Part shown: positions 41,160 through 49,216 of the stretch, in pieces
Layout: each line of letters starts with the position of its first letter
Numbering within the stretch: position 1 is the stretch's first letter
The notes under the pieces: generated by a model
Databases searched by the model: none
The model's input: the letters and a program-made list of their open reading frames with translations, nothing else
What the model was told of the DNA's origin: nothing
Assembly (NCBI GenBank): GCA_030595125.1
Contig: JAUVDV010000005.1
Span: 1-64,000 of the forward strand
Direction: 5' to 3'
DNA from: Deltaproteobacteria bacterium
Lineage (GTDB): Bacteria; Myxococcota_A; Polyangia; JAAYKL01
Length of the DNA: 64,000 bases
Made by a program: the position numbers and the translations under genes

Positions 41160-42023
41160 ATGACTCGCTGTTTTTTTGTCTCCGATCTGCACGGGTTCCA
41201 GGATCGATATCGCAAGCTCTTCGATGTGATCCTCGATGAGGCACCCGGGGCGGTTTTTATGGGCGGAGATTTGCTTCCATCCGGCCTGCTTCCCGAGACA
41301 TCGACAGAGGCCTGGCATCAGGATTTTGCAAACGATTTCCTGGCAAGGGAGTTGGAGAAGCTCAGGGTCGATATGGGAACGCGTTTTCCAAGGATCTTCG
41401 TGATCATGGGAAACGACGACCCTCGTTTTCATGAGCCTTCGATGCAGGCGGTGGCGGCAAGAGGCTTGTGGGAGTACATCAACGAACGGCATGTGTCCCT
41501 GGGTGAGTACTCCATTTTCGGGTATTCGTACGTTCCGCCTACACCGTTTCGCTTAAAGGACTGGGAGCGTTACGATGTCTCCAGATACGTGGATCCGGGC
41601 TGCGTGTCACCGGAAGAGGGGGCGAGATCCATCCCTGTCACCGAGTCCCAGGCGAGGTATTCCACCATCGCCGGGGATCTTAAATCTCTGATTGACGGAT
41701 ATGACCTCGATAACTCTGTATTTCTCTTTCATTCTCCGCCGTACAAGAGTGTTCTCGATCGTGCCGGGCTCGATGGGAAAATGATAGATTACGTGCCTCT
41801 GGACGTGCATGTGGGCAGCATCGCGATACAGCGGTTCATTTCGGAGATGCAACCTTCAATTACACTTCACGGCCATATTCATGAGTCCGTCAGGATTACA
41901 GGATCGTGGCGGGAGCAAGTAGGGCGAACTCATGTCTTTGGAGCCGCCCACGACGGGTCTGAACTCGCCCTTGTGAGGTTTGATCTGGAAAACCCGCAAG
42001 ATGCAACTCGCGAATTACTTTGA
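41160..42023 (+). CDS. Calcineurin-like metallophosphoesterase
   Basis: A 287-residue cytoplasmic protein with the full metallophosphoesterase motif set in order: FFVSDLHG (Asp-x-His), FMGGDLLPSG (Gly-Asp), IMGNDDPRF (Gly-Asn-Asp), LFHSPPYK (His) and TLHGHIHES (Gly-His-x-His), forming a dinuclear metal site. Family members hydrolyse phosphomonoesters, cyclic nucleotides or other phosphodiesters; the substrate here is unknown. It follows the glutamate-synthase-like gene by 69 bases, may have its own promoter, and its stop faces the convergent gene at 42040. Confidence 0.88.
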   Translation: MTRCFFVSDLHGFQDRYRKLFDVILDEAPGAVFMGGDLLPSGLLPETSTEAWHQDFANDFLARELEKLRVDMGTRFPRIFVIMGNDDPRFHEPSMQAVAARGLWEYINERHVSLGEYSIFGYSYVPPTPFRLKDWERYDVSRYVDPGCVSPEEGARSIPVTESQARYSTIAGDLKSLIDGYDLDNSVFLFHSPPYKSVLDRAGLDGKMIDYVPLDVHVGSIAIQRFISEMQPSITLHGHIHESVRITGSWREQVGRTHVFGAAHDGSELALVRFDLENPQDATRELL

Positions 42024-42039
42024 GGAGATCTCGTGTGTG

Positions 42040-45000
42040 CTATTCCTTCTTGAGCGGAAGCTGTAGCGCCGCATCGGTGACGGCTCCGATCTTTATGGCG
42101 AAGCTGCTGCGTTTCTCGATGTCCTCGTCGGTGATGATATGCACGTCCAGCAAGCCATCGCTGCGACTGCCCGTCTTCAGGTAGTTCAACTCATCGAGGC
42201 AATTACTCCATCCCTCCAGCCAATGCTCCAGCTCCCGTCGCTGCTGTTCGTTACCGCTGAAATGGATCAGGAGATCTACATCGCTTGCCGGCCCTGCCGT
42301 GGCGTTCTTGGTGCTGCCAAAAAGATATATGCCATCGACTCCGTATCGCTGAGCGTCGAGGGTGGCGCCAATTCTTTCGGCCATTCTGTGACGCCATTTC
42401 CAATGATCCTCAATTTCGAGTCCCCTGCTTTCCATTGACTCGTCTTCGTAGGCGACGGGCGACTCGGGTGGACAAAGAATTCCTACCGCTTCTTCCCTGG
42501 CCGCGTTCATCAGAATTCTGAGTATTTTTCCATCGGTCACTTTTTGGATGTCGATGACCTTTATAACTTTTTCCAGATCCCCAAACTGCGGCAGGATGTT
42601 CTTGAGGAGGTTTGGTGAGTTCGAGAGGAAATCTTCGTTGAAGGAAATGCCCTTGTCGTCCGGATAGAGCGGCAGATAGCGGATAGATGCCTCTACCAGA
42701 TCCTGGAAGAAATGCGTGCCAAAGGAAAGATCCGGGACATAGGCGCCTTTCTTGCGCGCTATCTCGATGAGCACCGCCGTGTTGTTGATGTCCGAATATG
42801 TTACTCGAATACCCAGTTTGATATCACCGCGACTCCCCCAACGTCCCGGCCCCATCAACACGAACTGTCGTTTGGGCAGCAGCTTGTTCAGCTGACCTAT
42901 CGCCATTCCGACCGACACCAGCGAAGAATGATCCTCGAGTTTTCCGTATTCGTCCGGCGAAACGTAGACTACGTGAGTGATGTCCGGGATTCGCCCATTC
43001 GATATGTACTTGTTCGCGCTAAAGAGAAGGTTCTCAGGGGGGATATGTTTGGGTATCTGGGCACTCTCAACGTCCATGGAATGGCTCTGTGGCCGACATT
43101 GAAGGAGGTACAGGACGTTTCCCACCGAAGCGAACTCGATATCTACAGGAGTACCCATGGATTCTTCGAGTGTCTGGAGAATCGCGCGCATCTGTTTTAG
43201 AAACGGCGTGTTGCGAAAGAGCCCTTCAAAGGTGATGACGATGTCATCCTCTCGATAGTCGGTGGTCAGCGCGTTTGGCGCCTTCAATCTGTCGTCGCTG
43301 TATACTGAAACTATTTGTTCTATCTGTGGGAATTCGTTTCCGAGATCACGGATGATGGAGGAAAATTCCATGGTCTGGAACTTGTTGTTTACGAGATCAA
43401 TTACATCCAGGTATTTCGGCGAGTACCTGACCATGTCTTCAAATGATGCATTTACTCGCAGGCGCGGCTGTCCCGGAGCGGCCAACACCGGATAATCATC
43501 GGTCAGCCTGTCAACAGCGCGAGTTCCGAGGCCGGGTACAATTCGAACAAGACCGTCCTCGCGTCTGATTCTCGACGACCAACGGAACTCATTGTTGCTG
43601 AATGATACTCCGGCAAAGGATGGCAAGAAATAGTTACCGGCCCGTGTTCCCACTACCTCCTGGATCATGATCCCCATCTCTTCAAAGAAATCAAGGAGAC
43701 CTCGTTCGGCTCTGTACTCAATAGGGTCCGGGCCGAACGTGGAGGCGTATACCTCGGCGATGGCGTCCATGAGCGCTTCGAGGCGAGCCTCCTTGTCACC
43801 CTGGTTCGCGAGAAATAGGCTCTTGTATTTACCGGAGAAAGCAGAACCGAGTCTGTCCTCCAGAAGGCTGGAACTACGTACTATCAGAGGCACATCTCCA
43901 AAGTCGTCCAGAGCCATGGAGAGGCCCTTTTTCATCTCCTGGGGGAAGTGTAAGTTCTTGAACACCTTGACGAGGTGTGGATACTCCTGGCGAACCTCTT
44001 CTACGGTTTTGTATTTTTGCTCGTGAACGTCCTCGATGGCGTTGAACCTGACGAACTCCAACAATCCATCGGAGGCCACGTACCAGGTTTTTGGGACGCG
44101 AATTTCACCGAGATCACCAGTGTGATGATTGTTGTTTTGCAGGATTTTGTTTGCGAGGAACAAGCCGGCACTCTTGCCGCCCAGCTTTCCGTTGCTCCCG
44201 GCGGGAGAGACCATTCTCCCCACCAGTTCGAAGAAATCCTCAATCTCTACGTGGTTCTTTGCGATATTGATGAACTCAAGTTGATCGGTAAAGAAACGCC
44301 TTGTCAGGGAGACGCATGCGCTCGCGAGCGCGGAGCGAGGCAGTTCGGATTTATCATGGACAAGATGTTGATACTTCATCAGCGCGTCGGTGATGGTGGA
44401 GAGTGGGGCGTGTGCGTTGACCAATGATCTTACCAGGAAGCCGGACTTGTCCTCGCCGATCCACTTCTTGATAGAGGCCAAAATTTCCAGATCGCTCAGG
44501 TATAACGTGGCGATCCGGAAGGCCTCCTCGCCAAGCGAAACAAGACCTTCTGTGTCGGTCTTCTTCAGGGGCTGGTTGGTTTCCCCGATGACGCCATCTG
44601 TCCACATACCCCCACCATATCTCGCAAGCAGAGACTCGGCCTCATCCACCCCGCGCCAGCACAGGTGATTCATCATCTTTCGAATGATCCTGCCGAAGAG
44701 GTTGGGATCGGTTTGCCACATGAGATCCAGTGCGAGACGCCATTCTCCGCGATCCCCGCCATTGTTTCTCTGAGGGGTCCTGGACAACACCCGGAACATC
44801 TCTCTGGTTTGTTGGTGAAGAATGAAGTGTCCGAGGCGATCTGCGATTGTCTCAATGAGCTTGGATTCCTCCTTGAGAAAAGGCCCATCGTCAGCTGGTG
44901 GTCGGTCTTCGTTGTATGAAACCAGGAGTCTTCCGCTCAGGGATTCACCAGCGTAAATATCCGCGCATTGCGTCCACTGCGTCTCCTTGAATCCTGTTGT

Positions 45001-45237
45001 CTGATAGGTCTCTTCGTTATGAGATATCTGAGCCTGACAAATGTCCGAATACTGCCAACCAGGAGGAATCACCTCCACTACCATTTTGAAAATATCGCCC
45101 AGTGACCTGTTGGGATCAAAGAGCACTTCTTCCACAGCATAAAGACATGACAGTTCTTTGGCGCGTTCCTGGAGCGTTGAAAGAAGACTACCCACCGCCC
45201 GTGTAGTCCGGCTGTGATCGTTGTCGTGCTCAGTCAT
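42040..45237 (-). CDS. PPDK-type ATP-grasp protein with N-terminal sensory module and C-terminal nucleotidyltransferase domain
   Basis: A 1065-residue protein. Residues 21-145 match the second GAF-like module of the histidine kinase at 31239 (ER.KEL.CLY, WQY, then DDGPFLKEESKLIETIA). Residues ~340-740 are the ATP-grasp domain of PEP synthase/pyruvate phosphate dikinase (NGKLGGKSAGLFLANKIL, IVRSSSLLEDRLGSAFSGKY, IMIQEVVGTRAGNYFLP, YLLQCRPQS). A linked region has VLMGPGRWGSRGDIKLGI. The C-terminal ~130 residues form a nucleotidyltransferase domain (IYLFGSTKN...SDVDLLIHF). I see no phosphohistidine swivel or PEP-binding barrel, so it is not a normal PEP synthase. The start overlaps the next gene upstream by 8 bases. 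Function unknown; regulatory phosphotransfer or nucleotidylation is possible. Confidence 0.82.
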   Translation of the reverse strand: MTEHDNDHSRTTRAVGSLLSTLQERAKELSCLYAVEEVLFDPNRSLGDIFKMVVEVIPPGWQYSDICQAQISHNEETYQTTGFKETQWTQCADIYAGESLSGRLLVSYNEDRPPADDGPFLKEESKLIETIADRLGHFILHQQTREMFRVLSRTPQRNNGGDRGEWRLALDLMWQTDPNLFGRIIRKMMNHLCWRGVDEAESLLARYGGGMWTDGVIGETNQPLKKTDTEGLVSLGEEAFRIATLYLSDLEILASIKKWIGEDKSGFLVRSLVNAHAPLSTITDALMKYQHLVHDKSELPRSALASACVSLTRRFFTDQLEFINIAKNHVEIEDFFELVGRMVSPAGSNGKLGGKSAGLFLANKILQNNNHHTGDLGEIRVPKTWYVASDGLLEFVRFNAIEDVHEQKYKTVEEVRQEYPHLVKVFKNLHFPQEMKKGLSMALDDFGDVPLIVRSSSLLEDRLGSAFSGKYKSLFLANQGDKEARLEALMDAIAEVYASTFGPDPIEYRAERGLLDFFEEMGIMIQEVVGTRAGNYFLPSFAGVSFSNNEFRWSSRIRREDGLVRIVPGLGTRAVDRLTDDYPVLAAPGQPRLRVNASFEDMVRYSPKYLDVIDLVNNKFQTMEFSSIIRDLGNEFPQIEQIVSVYSDDRLKAPNALTTDYREDDIVITFEGLFRNTPFLKQMRAILQTLEESMGTPVDIEFASVGNVLYLLQCRPQSHSMDVESAQIPKHIPPENLLFSANKYISNGRIPDITHVVYVSPDEYGKLEDHSSLVSVGMAIGQLNKLLPKRQFVLMGPGRWGSRGDIKLGIRVTYSDINNTAVLIEIARKKGAYVPDLSFGTHFFQDLVEASIRYLPLYPDDKGISFNEDFLSNSPNLLKNILPQFGDLEKVIKVIDIQKVTDGKILRILMNAAREEAVGILCPPESPVAYEDESMESRGLEIEDHWKWRHRMAERIGATLDAQRYGVDGIYLFGSTKNATAGPASDVDLLIHFSGNEQQRRELEHWLEGWSNCLDELNYLKTGSRSDGLLDVHIITDEDIEKRSSFAIKIGAVTDAALQLPLKKE

Positions 45238-46957
45238 GATGTACTACTCCCCGACCGTTTCTGCCGTCCACCTTTACGGTCAACGGAGAATCGACACGGA
45301 CGTGCTTTGTGTATTTGTGCTCAGAGATAACCTGTTGACGCTCGATCCACTCCATATCCAGCTTGAAGCCTTGCCCGGAAGGCACGTGGAAATAGCTGAC
45401 GTCGAAGCTGGTCATGTTGTGGAAGAAGTGTGACCCCTGACTGAAATCAGATCGAGCCTCCTCCATCTCCGCCTCGACGATCGCTTTGGCTCCGGAGATT
45501 TGATCCCAGACTACGGGTATGCCGCGCCATGGATCGGTGGTCCCCCAACGACCATATCCTATCAACAGATATGGTCTTTCTTCTTTCTGGAGATGGGAGT
45601 TGATTCGGCCGATTTCCTGCGCGGCAATAAGGCTGTTCTTGGGTTCGAAGGTATCAGGTCGCACGAATACGATATCTTCTATGACGCGATGCACCCCGTG
45701 TCCCATAACTCGAGTCGAGAATACTACACTGTCGGGTGACTCACTCGTCCATGCGTCGATCTCAATTTCGGACTGGACGCTTGCGGTTGGTCGCACCTGG
45801 AGCAATCCGAATCGTCCATCGAATCCGCGGCTCTTGCTGAAGGTTATTGCAAACTCGATTTCGACGTTCTCGCCGTTCGATTTTTCACATACCGCCAGAA
45901 CATTGCGGATTATCGTGTTCAACGGCGACTCATTCAGTCCGAGCGCGGGCGCAAAATTGATCACCCTTGGACCATTCGCGCCTATCCCCATTTCAATTCT
46001 GTCTGATGGGGCGTTGTACGTAGAAGCTATCCGATGAAGAGTGTTGTCATATTCGGCATCACTGAGAAGCCCTTGTGCCAGGAATTCGTTCTCCTGGGTG
46101 GGATGATATTCGGAGATACTGCTCATGTTGACGGCCCAGAAATTGTTCTGAGTGCACTTCAATAGATCGGAGATGCCGTTGAATGGAGGTGGAGACATAG
46201 GGTAGGCCGGGCAATACGACCAGGTAGGCTCTCCATCGACAATGGCCTTCCCGAGTCCGAGCGCCAGATTTACTACTCCGTCAGCCGGCTGCGCATGTCC
46301 AAACGGATAGTAGTTATGTGAGCGTGCGACGCCCGAGATGTCAGGATAGAATCGATCATTGTGCCTCGTGCCCACCACCTCCTGAATTATTACGGCCATC
46401 TTTTCGTCGGAGGAATTCTTCCCGATTGCTTGCGCGTAACGACGTGCTCCCTCGAAGAAAGTCGAGGCGTAGACGAGCTTGATCGCCTGCACAAGTTTTT
46501 GAAATCGCTGATCCTCATTGGGCTGGTTGTTTGGGATCATTTTTGTTGCGTATACACCAGCAAATGGGTGTTTGAGCGCATCCTCGAGCATGCTCGAAGA
46601 ACGCACTGCCAGGGGCATGTTAACTTCTCTTGCAATAGATCGCAGGTCGCCCACAAGACGAACCGGAAGGGATGCATTTTGAAACTCCTCGGCAATACGA
46701 TCATCGGGAATTTTGCTCAGGGCGGCATCGTAGAGCCGGTTTTGTTCCATGAAATCATCGAAAAGATCGGTCGCGATAACGACCATCCTGGGGATGCTGA
46801 TAGTGACTTCACTATCAGTATTGATTGTGGCGTCCGCCTCAATTGCTTCAGTGATATCAACCAGGCCTGTAGCCTTTCCCCCTATTGCACCGGAGCCGAT
46901 GCGTAGAGGGTACATATCGTCCGTGTAGAATCTTCTCTGGAATTCAGCCAGCTTCAT
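45230..46957 (-). CDS. PPDK-type ATP-grasp protein, paralogous partner
   Basis: A ~575-residue protein dominated by a PPDK/PEP-synthase ATP-binding domain: AIGGKATGLVDITEAI, LAVRSSSMLEDALKHPFAGVY, AVIIQEVVGTRHNDRFYPDISG and GLLQVRPTA. Its C-terminal part (YLLIGYGRWGTTDPWRGIPV...SQGSHFFHNMTSF) corresponds to PGRWGSRGD...SFGTHFFQDL in the partner at 42040, so the two are diverged paralogues and may form a heteromer. It too lacks the phosphohistidine and PEP domains. The start is uncertain: ATG at 46957 leaves a 35-base gap to glutamate dehydrogenase, while a TTG at 47017 would overlap it; neither has a clear ribosome-binding site. Confidence 0.82.
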   Translation of the reverse strand: MKLAEFQRRFYTDDMYPLRIGSGAIGGKATGLVDITEAIEADATINTDSEVTISIPRMVVIATDLFDDFMEQNRLYDAALSKIPDDRIAEEFQNASLPVRLVGDLRSIAREVNMPLAVRSSSMLEDALKHPFAGVYATKMIPNNQPNEDQRFQKLVQAIKLVYASTFFEGARRYAQAIGKNSSDEKMAVIIQEVVGTRHNDRFYPDISGVARSHNYYPFGHAQPADGVVNLALGLGKAIVDGEPTWSYCPAYPMSPPPFNGISDLLKCTQNNFWAVNMSSISEYHPTQENEFLAQGLLSDAEYDNTLHRIASTYNAPSDRIEMGIGANGPRVINFAPALGLNESPLNTIIRNVLAVCEKSNGENVEIEFAITFSKSRGFDGRFGLLQVRPTASVQSEIEIDAWTSESPDSVVFSTRVMGHGVHRVIEDIVFVRPDTFEPKNSLIAAQEIGRINSHLQKEERPYLLIGYGRWGTTDPWRGIPVVWDQISGAKAIVEAEMEEARSDFSQGSHFFHNMTSFDVSYFHVPSGQGFKLDMEWIERQQVISEHKYTKHVRVDSPLTVKVDGRNGRGVVHHD

Positions 46958-46992
46958 GTTTCTGCTTTTGCTGTCATCAATACGATCAGTGC

Positions 46993-48279
46993 TCAGATCC
47001 AGCTTCTGTCTTTGCAAGCTTGCGCAACCCGGCTGATGGCAATTACATACGCCGCATCCCGCGTGGATAGTTTTTTCTTTTTGGCGAGCTCACTGACCGC
47101 GATAAACGCCGAAGTCATCTTCTGATCGAGCTTTCCAAGCACTTCGTCGCGCTCCCAGAAGTAGTTAATGTTGCACTGGACCTGTTCGAAGTAGCTGCAG
47201 ATAACGCCGCCCGCGTTGGCAATGAAATCCGGTATGACGAAGACACCCATTTTCTTGAGAAATTTGTCGGCTTGCGGGGATGTTGGTCCGTTGGCGCCCT
47301 CTGCCAGGATCTTGACACTCGGTTTGATGCTTTGCACCGTATCGGCGTTGACCTGATTCTCCAGCGCTGATGGCACCAGGATATCAACCGGTTGTTCGAT
47401 CCAGGCATCCCCGGGCTGCAATTGGTATCCCAACTCCGTAGCTTTCGCCCTGTCAATGCACCCGAACCTGCTCGTAATGCCTTGCAGCTCGGCCAGATCG
47501 ATTCCGTCTTTTCTTGTGTACGAATACGCAACCTGGTCGTTTTGATCCCAACAAGAAACACAGACTGTCTTTCCGCCGAGCTGGTGATACAGATCGATTG
47601 CGTATTGGGCGACGTTGCCGAACCCCTGGAAGGAGGCAGTGGTGTCCTCGCACCGAATCCCCAGCTCCTTCAACGCTTCTCTGAGGGTGAAGACCACGCC
47701 GTAGCCTGTGGCCTCCTTTCGCCCAAGGGACCCTCCCATCCCCACGGGCTTGCCGGTGATGAAGCCGGGATACTTGTTGCCCTGGATCGTCTCGTATTCG
47801 TCGAGCATCCAGAGCATATGCTGGGCGTTGGTCATGACGTCGGGCGCCGGAATGTCCGACAAAGGTCCGATGTTTTTGGATATCTGACGGACCCAACCTC
47901 TGCATAGTCGCTCCTGTTCGCCGGTGGTCAGGTCGTGCGGATCACAGATGACGCCGCCCTTTCCACCTCCCAGCGGGAGGTCTACGACTGCGCACTTCCA
48001 TGTCATCCACATTGCCTGCGCACGAACCGTGTCAATGGTCTCTTGTGGGTGGAACCGAATGCCGCCATTGAAAGGTCCTCTGGCATCGTTGTGTTGAACG
48101 CGAAAGCCTCTGAAAATTTTGGTGGATCCGTCATCCATCTTGACTGGAATGGCGAAATTGAATTCGCGCATTGAATCCCGCAGGAGGTTCCTGGTTGGAG
48201 CGTCGAGATCGAGCTTGTCCGCAATGTTGTCGAACTGCTTCTGTGCCGTCTCGTACGGGTTGAATGATGAGTGGGGCAT
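46993..48279 (-). CDS. gdhA: Glutamate dehydrogenase (Glu/Leu/Phe/Val dehydrogenase family)
   Basis: A 428-residue hexameric-type dehydrogenase, normal length, interconverting glutamate and 2-oxoglutarate plus ammonia. The catalytic lysine region reads VVDLPLGGGKGGVICDP, preceded by GPFNGGIRFHP; the cofactor domain has TGYGVVFTLREAL and ASFQGFGNVAQYAIDLY (GxGxxA-type loop), and NAGGVICSYFEQVQ near the end. The ATG at 48279 (AAAGGAA upstream) gives the expected N-terminus. It is the first gene of an operon with the two ATP-grasp proteins at 45230 and 42040. Together with the glutamate-synthase-like gene opposite, this ties the region to ammonia metabolism. NAD versus NADP preference is not clear. 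Confidence 0.93.
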   Translation of the reverse strand: MPHSSFNPYETAQKQFDNIADKLDLDAPTRNLLRDSMREFNFAIPVKMDDGSTKIFRGFRVQHNDARGPFNGGIRFHPQETIDTVRAQAMWMTWKCAVVDLPLGGGKGGVICDPHDLTTGEQERLCRGWVRQISKNIGPLSDIPAPDVMTNAQHMLWMLDEYETIQGNKYPGFITGKPVGMGGSLGRKEATGYGVVFTLREALKELGIRCEDTTASFQGFGNVAQYAIDLYHQLGGKTVCVSCWDQNDQVAYSYTRKDGIDLAELQGITSRFGCIDRAKATELGYQLQPGDAWIEQPVDILVPSALENQVNADTVQSIKPSVKILAEGANGPTSPQADKFLKKMGVFVIPDFIANAGGVICSYFEQVQCNINYFWERDEVLGKLDQKMTSAFIAVSELAKKKKLSTRDAAYVIAISRVAQACKDRSWI

Positions 48280-48405
48280 GGCCTTGTTCCTTTCCCTGGA
48301 TCTCCTGCATTTGGAGTGGGTAAAAAACGTTGTCATGAGCATAGCGGTGACGCCGGTCGGGCGCAAGGATACTGGTGGCAGATGTGGACGAAATCTTCGG
48401 CTAGT

Positions 48406-48816
48406 TTAGAGCCCCTGGATTGGAACCTTACAGCGGCGGGCGGCCTTGCGGATTGCCTTGTCCATCGTGGCGATCGGCAGGCGACGCCGCATCGCCAGGT
48501 CGAGATAGGAAGCGTCGTAGGAGGTCAGGCCGGTGTCGCGGGCGAGCGACAGGATTTCGCCCATGATGCGGTCTCGCGACTCGATCTCGACATGGATCGG
48601 CAACCGGTGCAGGAGCGCGAGAAAGGCGGTGCCGTCCGCCCTGGATAATCGCTTGCCGCGTTCCGCCGCGAGAATCACGTTGGCCACCTCCAGCGGCCAG
48701 ATGGACGGCGCCACGGCCTCCTCGGCTGCCAGCATGCCGAGCGCGTCGTCGGCGTATCTGGACGACTCGTCCTCAAAACACCATGCCATTACCACGGAGT
48801 TGTCGACTACGAACAT
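48406..48816 (-). CDS. PIN-domain toxin, VapC-like
   Basis: A 136-residue PIN-domain ribonuclease. Acidic residues expected at the active site are visible: Asp5 in MFVVDNSVVMAW, Glu in PLEVANVILAAE, Asp in LTSYDASYLDLA and Asp in IATMDKAIRKAA. Such toxins cleave tRNA or rRNA when freed from their antitoxin. The ATG follows AGAGGGCAGG and directly abuts the stop of the antitoxin gene (antitoxin TAA at 48817-48819), giving a compact two-gene toxin-antitoxin operon. It lies between glutamate dehydrogenase and an intergenic repeat. Confidence 0.93.
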   Translation of the reverse strand: MFVVDNSVVMAWCFEDESSRYADDALGMLAAEEAVAPSIWPLEVANVILAAERGKRLSRADGTAFLALLHRLPIHVEIESRDRIMGEILSLARDTGLTSYDASYLDLAMRRRLPIATMDKAIRKAARRCKVPIQGL

Positions 48817-49056
48817 TTATCGCCTGCCCTCTTCTATCATCTCTTTGATTGATGATTCGCCCAGGCTCCGTCCCTTGCGGAAAGCCCTGAGCTTTTCGAT
48901 TACAATAGTGGGGTCTTCTACAATAGACGGTTCGGACGGCTGCAAAACAGCCACCGGGACGCCGTGTTTCGTGATAGTTATTCGCTCCCCCTGCGCAACT
49001 CGTTTGAGAAGCTTGGGCAGATGGGTCTTGGCTTCGTATGCGCCGATCGTGTCCAT
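48817..49056 (-). CDS. Phd/YefM-type antitoxin
   Basis: A 79-residue antitoxin. MDTIGAYEAKTHLPKLLKRVAQGERITITKHGVPVAVLQP is the typical Phd/YefM DNA-binding and dimerisation half (quoted here in two parts by sense: MDTIGAYEAKTHL, ITITKHGVPVAVL). The remaining tail is charged and would wrap the VapC-like toxin. The ATG at 49056 follows GGAGGAAATCC, which excludes a five-codon longer frame. A candidate operator of two 11-base direct repeats lies just upstream, consistent with autoregulation. Confidence 0.9.
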   Translation of the reverse strand: MDTIGAYEAKTHLPKLLKRVAQGERITITKHGVPVAVLQPSEPSIVEDPTIVIEKLRAFRKGRSLGESSIKEMIEEGRR

Positions 49057-49075
49057 GGATTTCCTCCGCAACCTG

Positions 49076-49100
49076 TTTAGACCAGTCTTAGACTAGTTTA
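49076..49100 (-). promoter_or_regulatory. Candidate operator of the toxin-antitoxin operon
   Basis: Two tandem 11-mers, TTAGACCAGTC (49077-49087) and TTAGACTAGTT (49088-49098), agree at 9 of 11 bases. Their junction forms the palindrome AGTCTTAGACT. The site ends about 20 bases before the antitoxin start. Confidence 0.5.
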
Positions 49101-49170
49101 ATACCGAAAGCCGAATAGCGCAATAGAAATTTGCGGGAAATCCCCAACCCCCGTCTTTGCTCGATAATCG

Positions 49171-49206
49171 CCTTCTCCGACCGGAGAGGGAAAAGTGACT
49201 GGCACC
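49171..49206. repeat. Intergenic hairpin followed by AAAGTGACTGGCACC
   Basis: A 9-bp stem (49171-49179 with 49182-49190, one G-T pair) is followed directly by AAAGTGACTGGCACC (49192-49206), an exact copy of the 15-mer at 12486-12500. It lies between the toxin-antitoxin promoter and the next gene. Confidence 0.55.
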
Positions 49207-49216
49207 GACAGGGGGG

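Noticed and set aside
42040-46957. Phosphoenolpyruvate synthase or pyruvate phosphate dikinase
   Set aside because: Only the ATP-grasp domain is recognisable; the phosphohistidine and PEP-binding domains needed for that activity are not seen in either protein.
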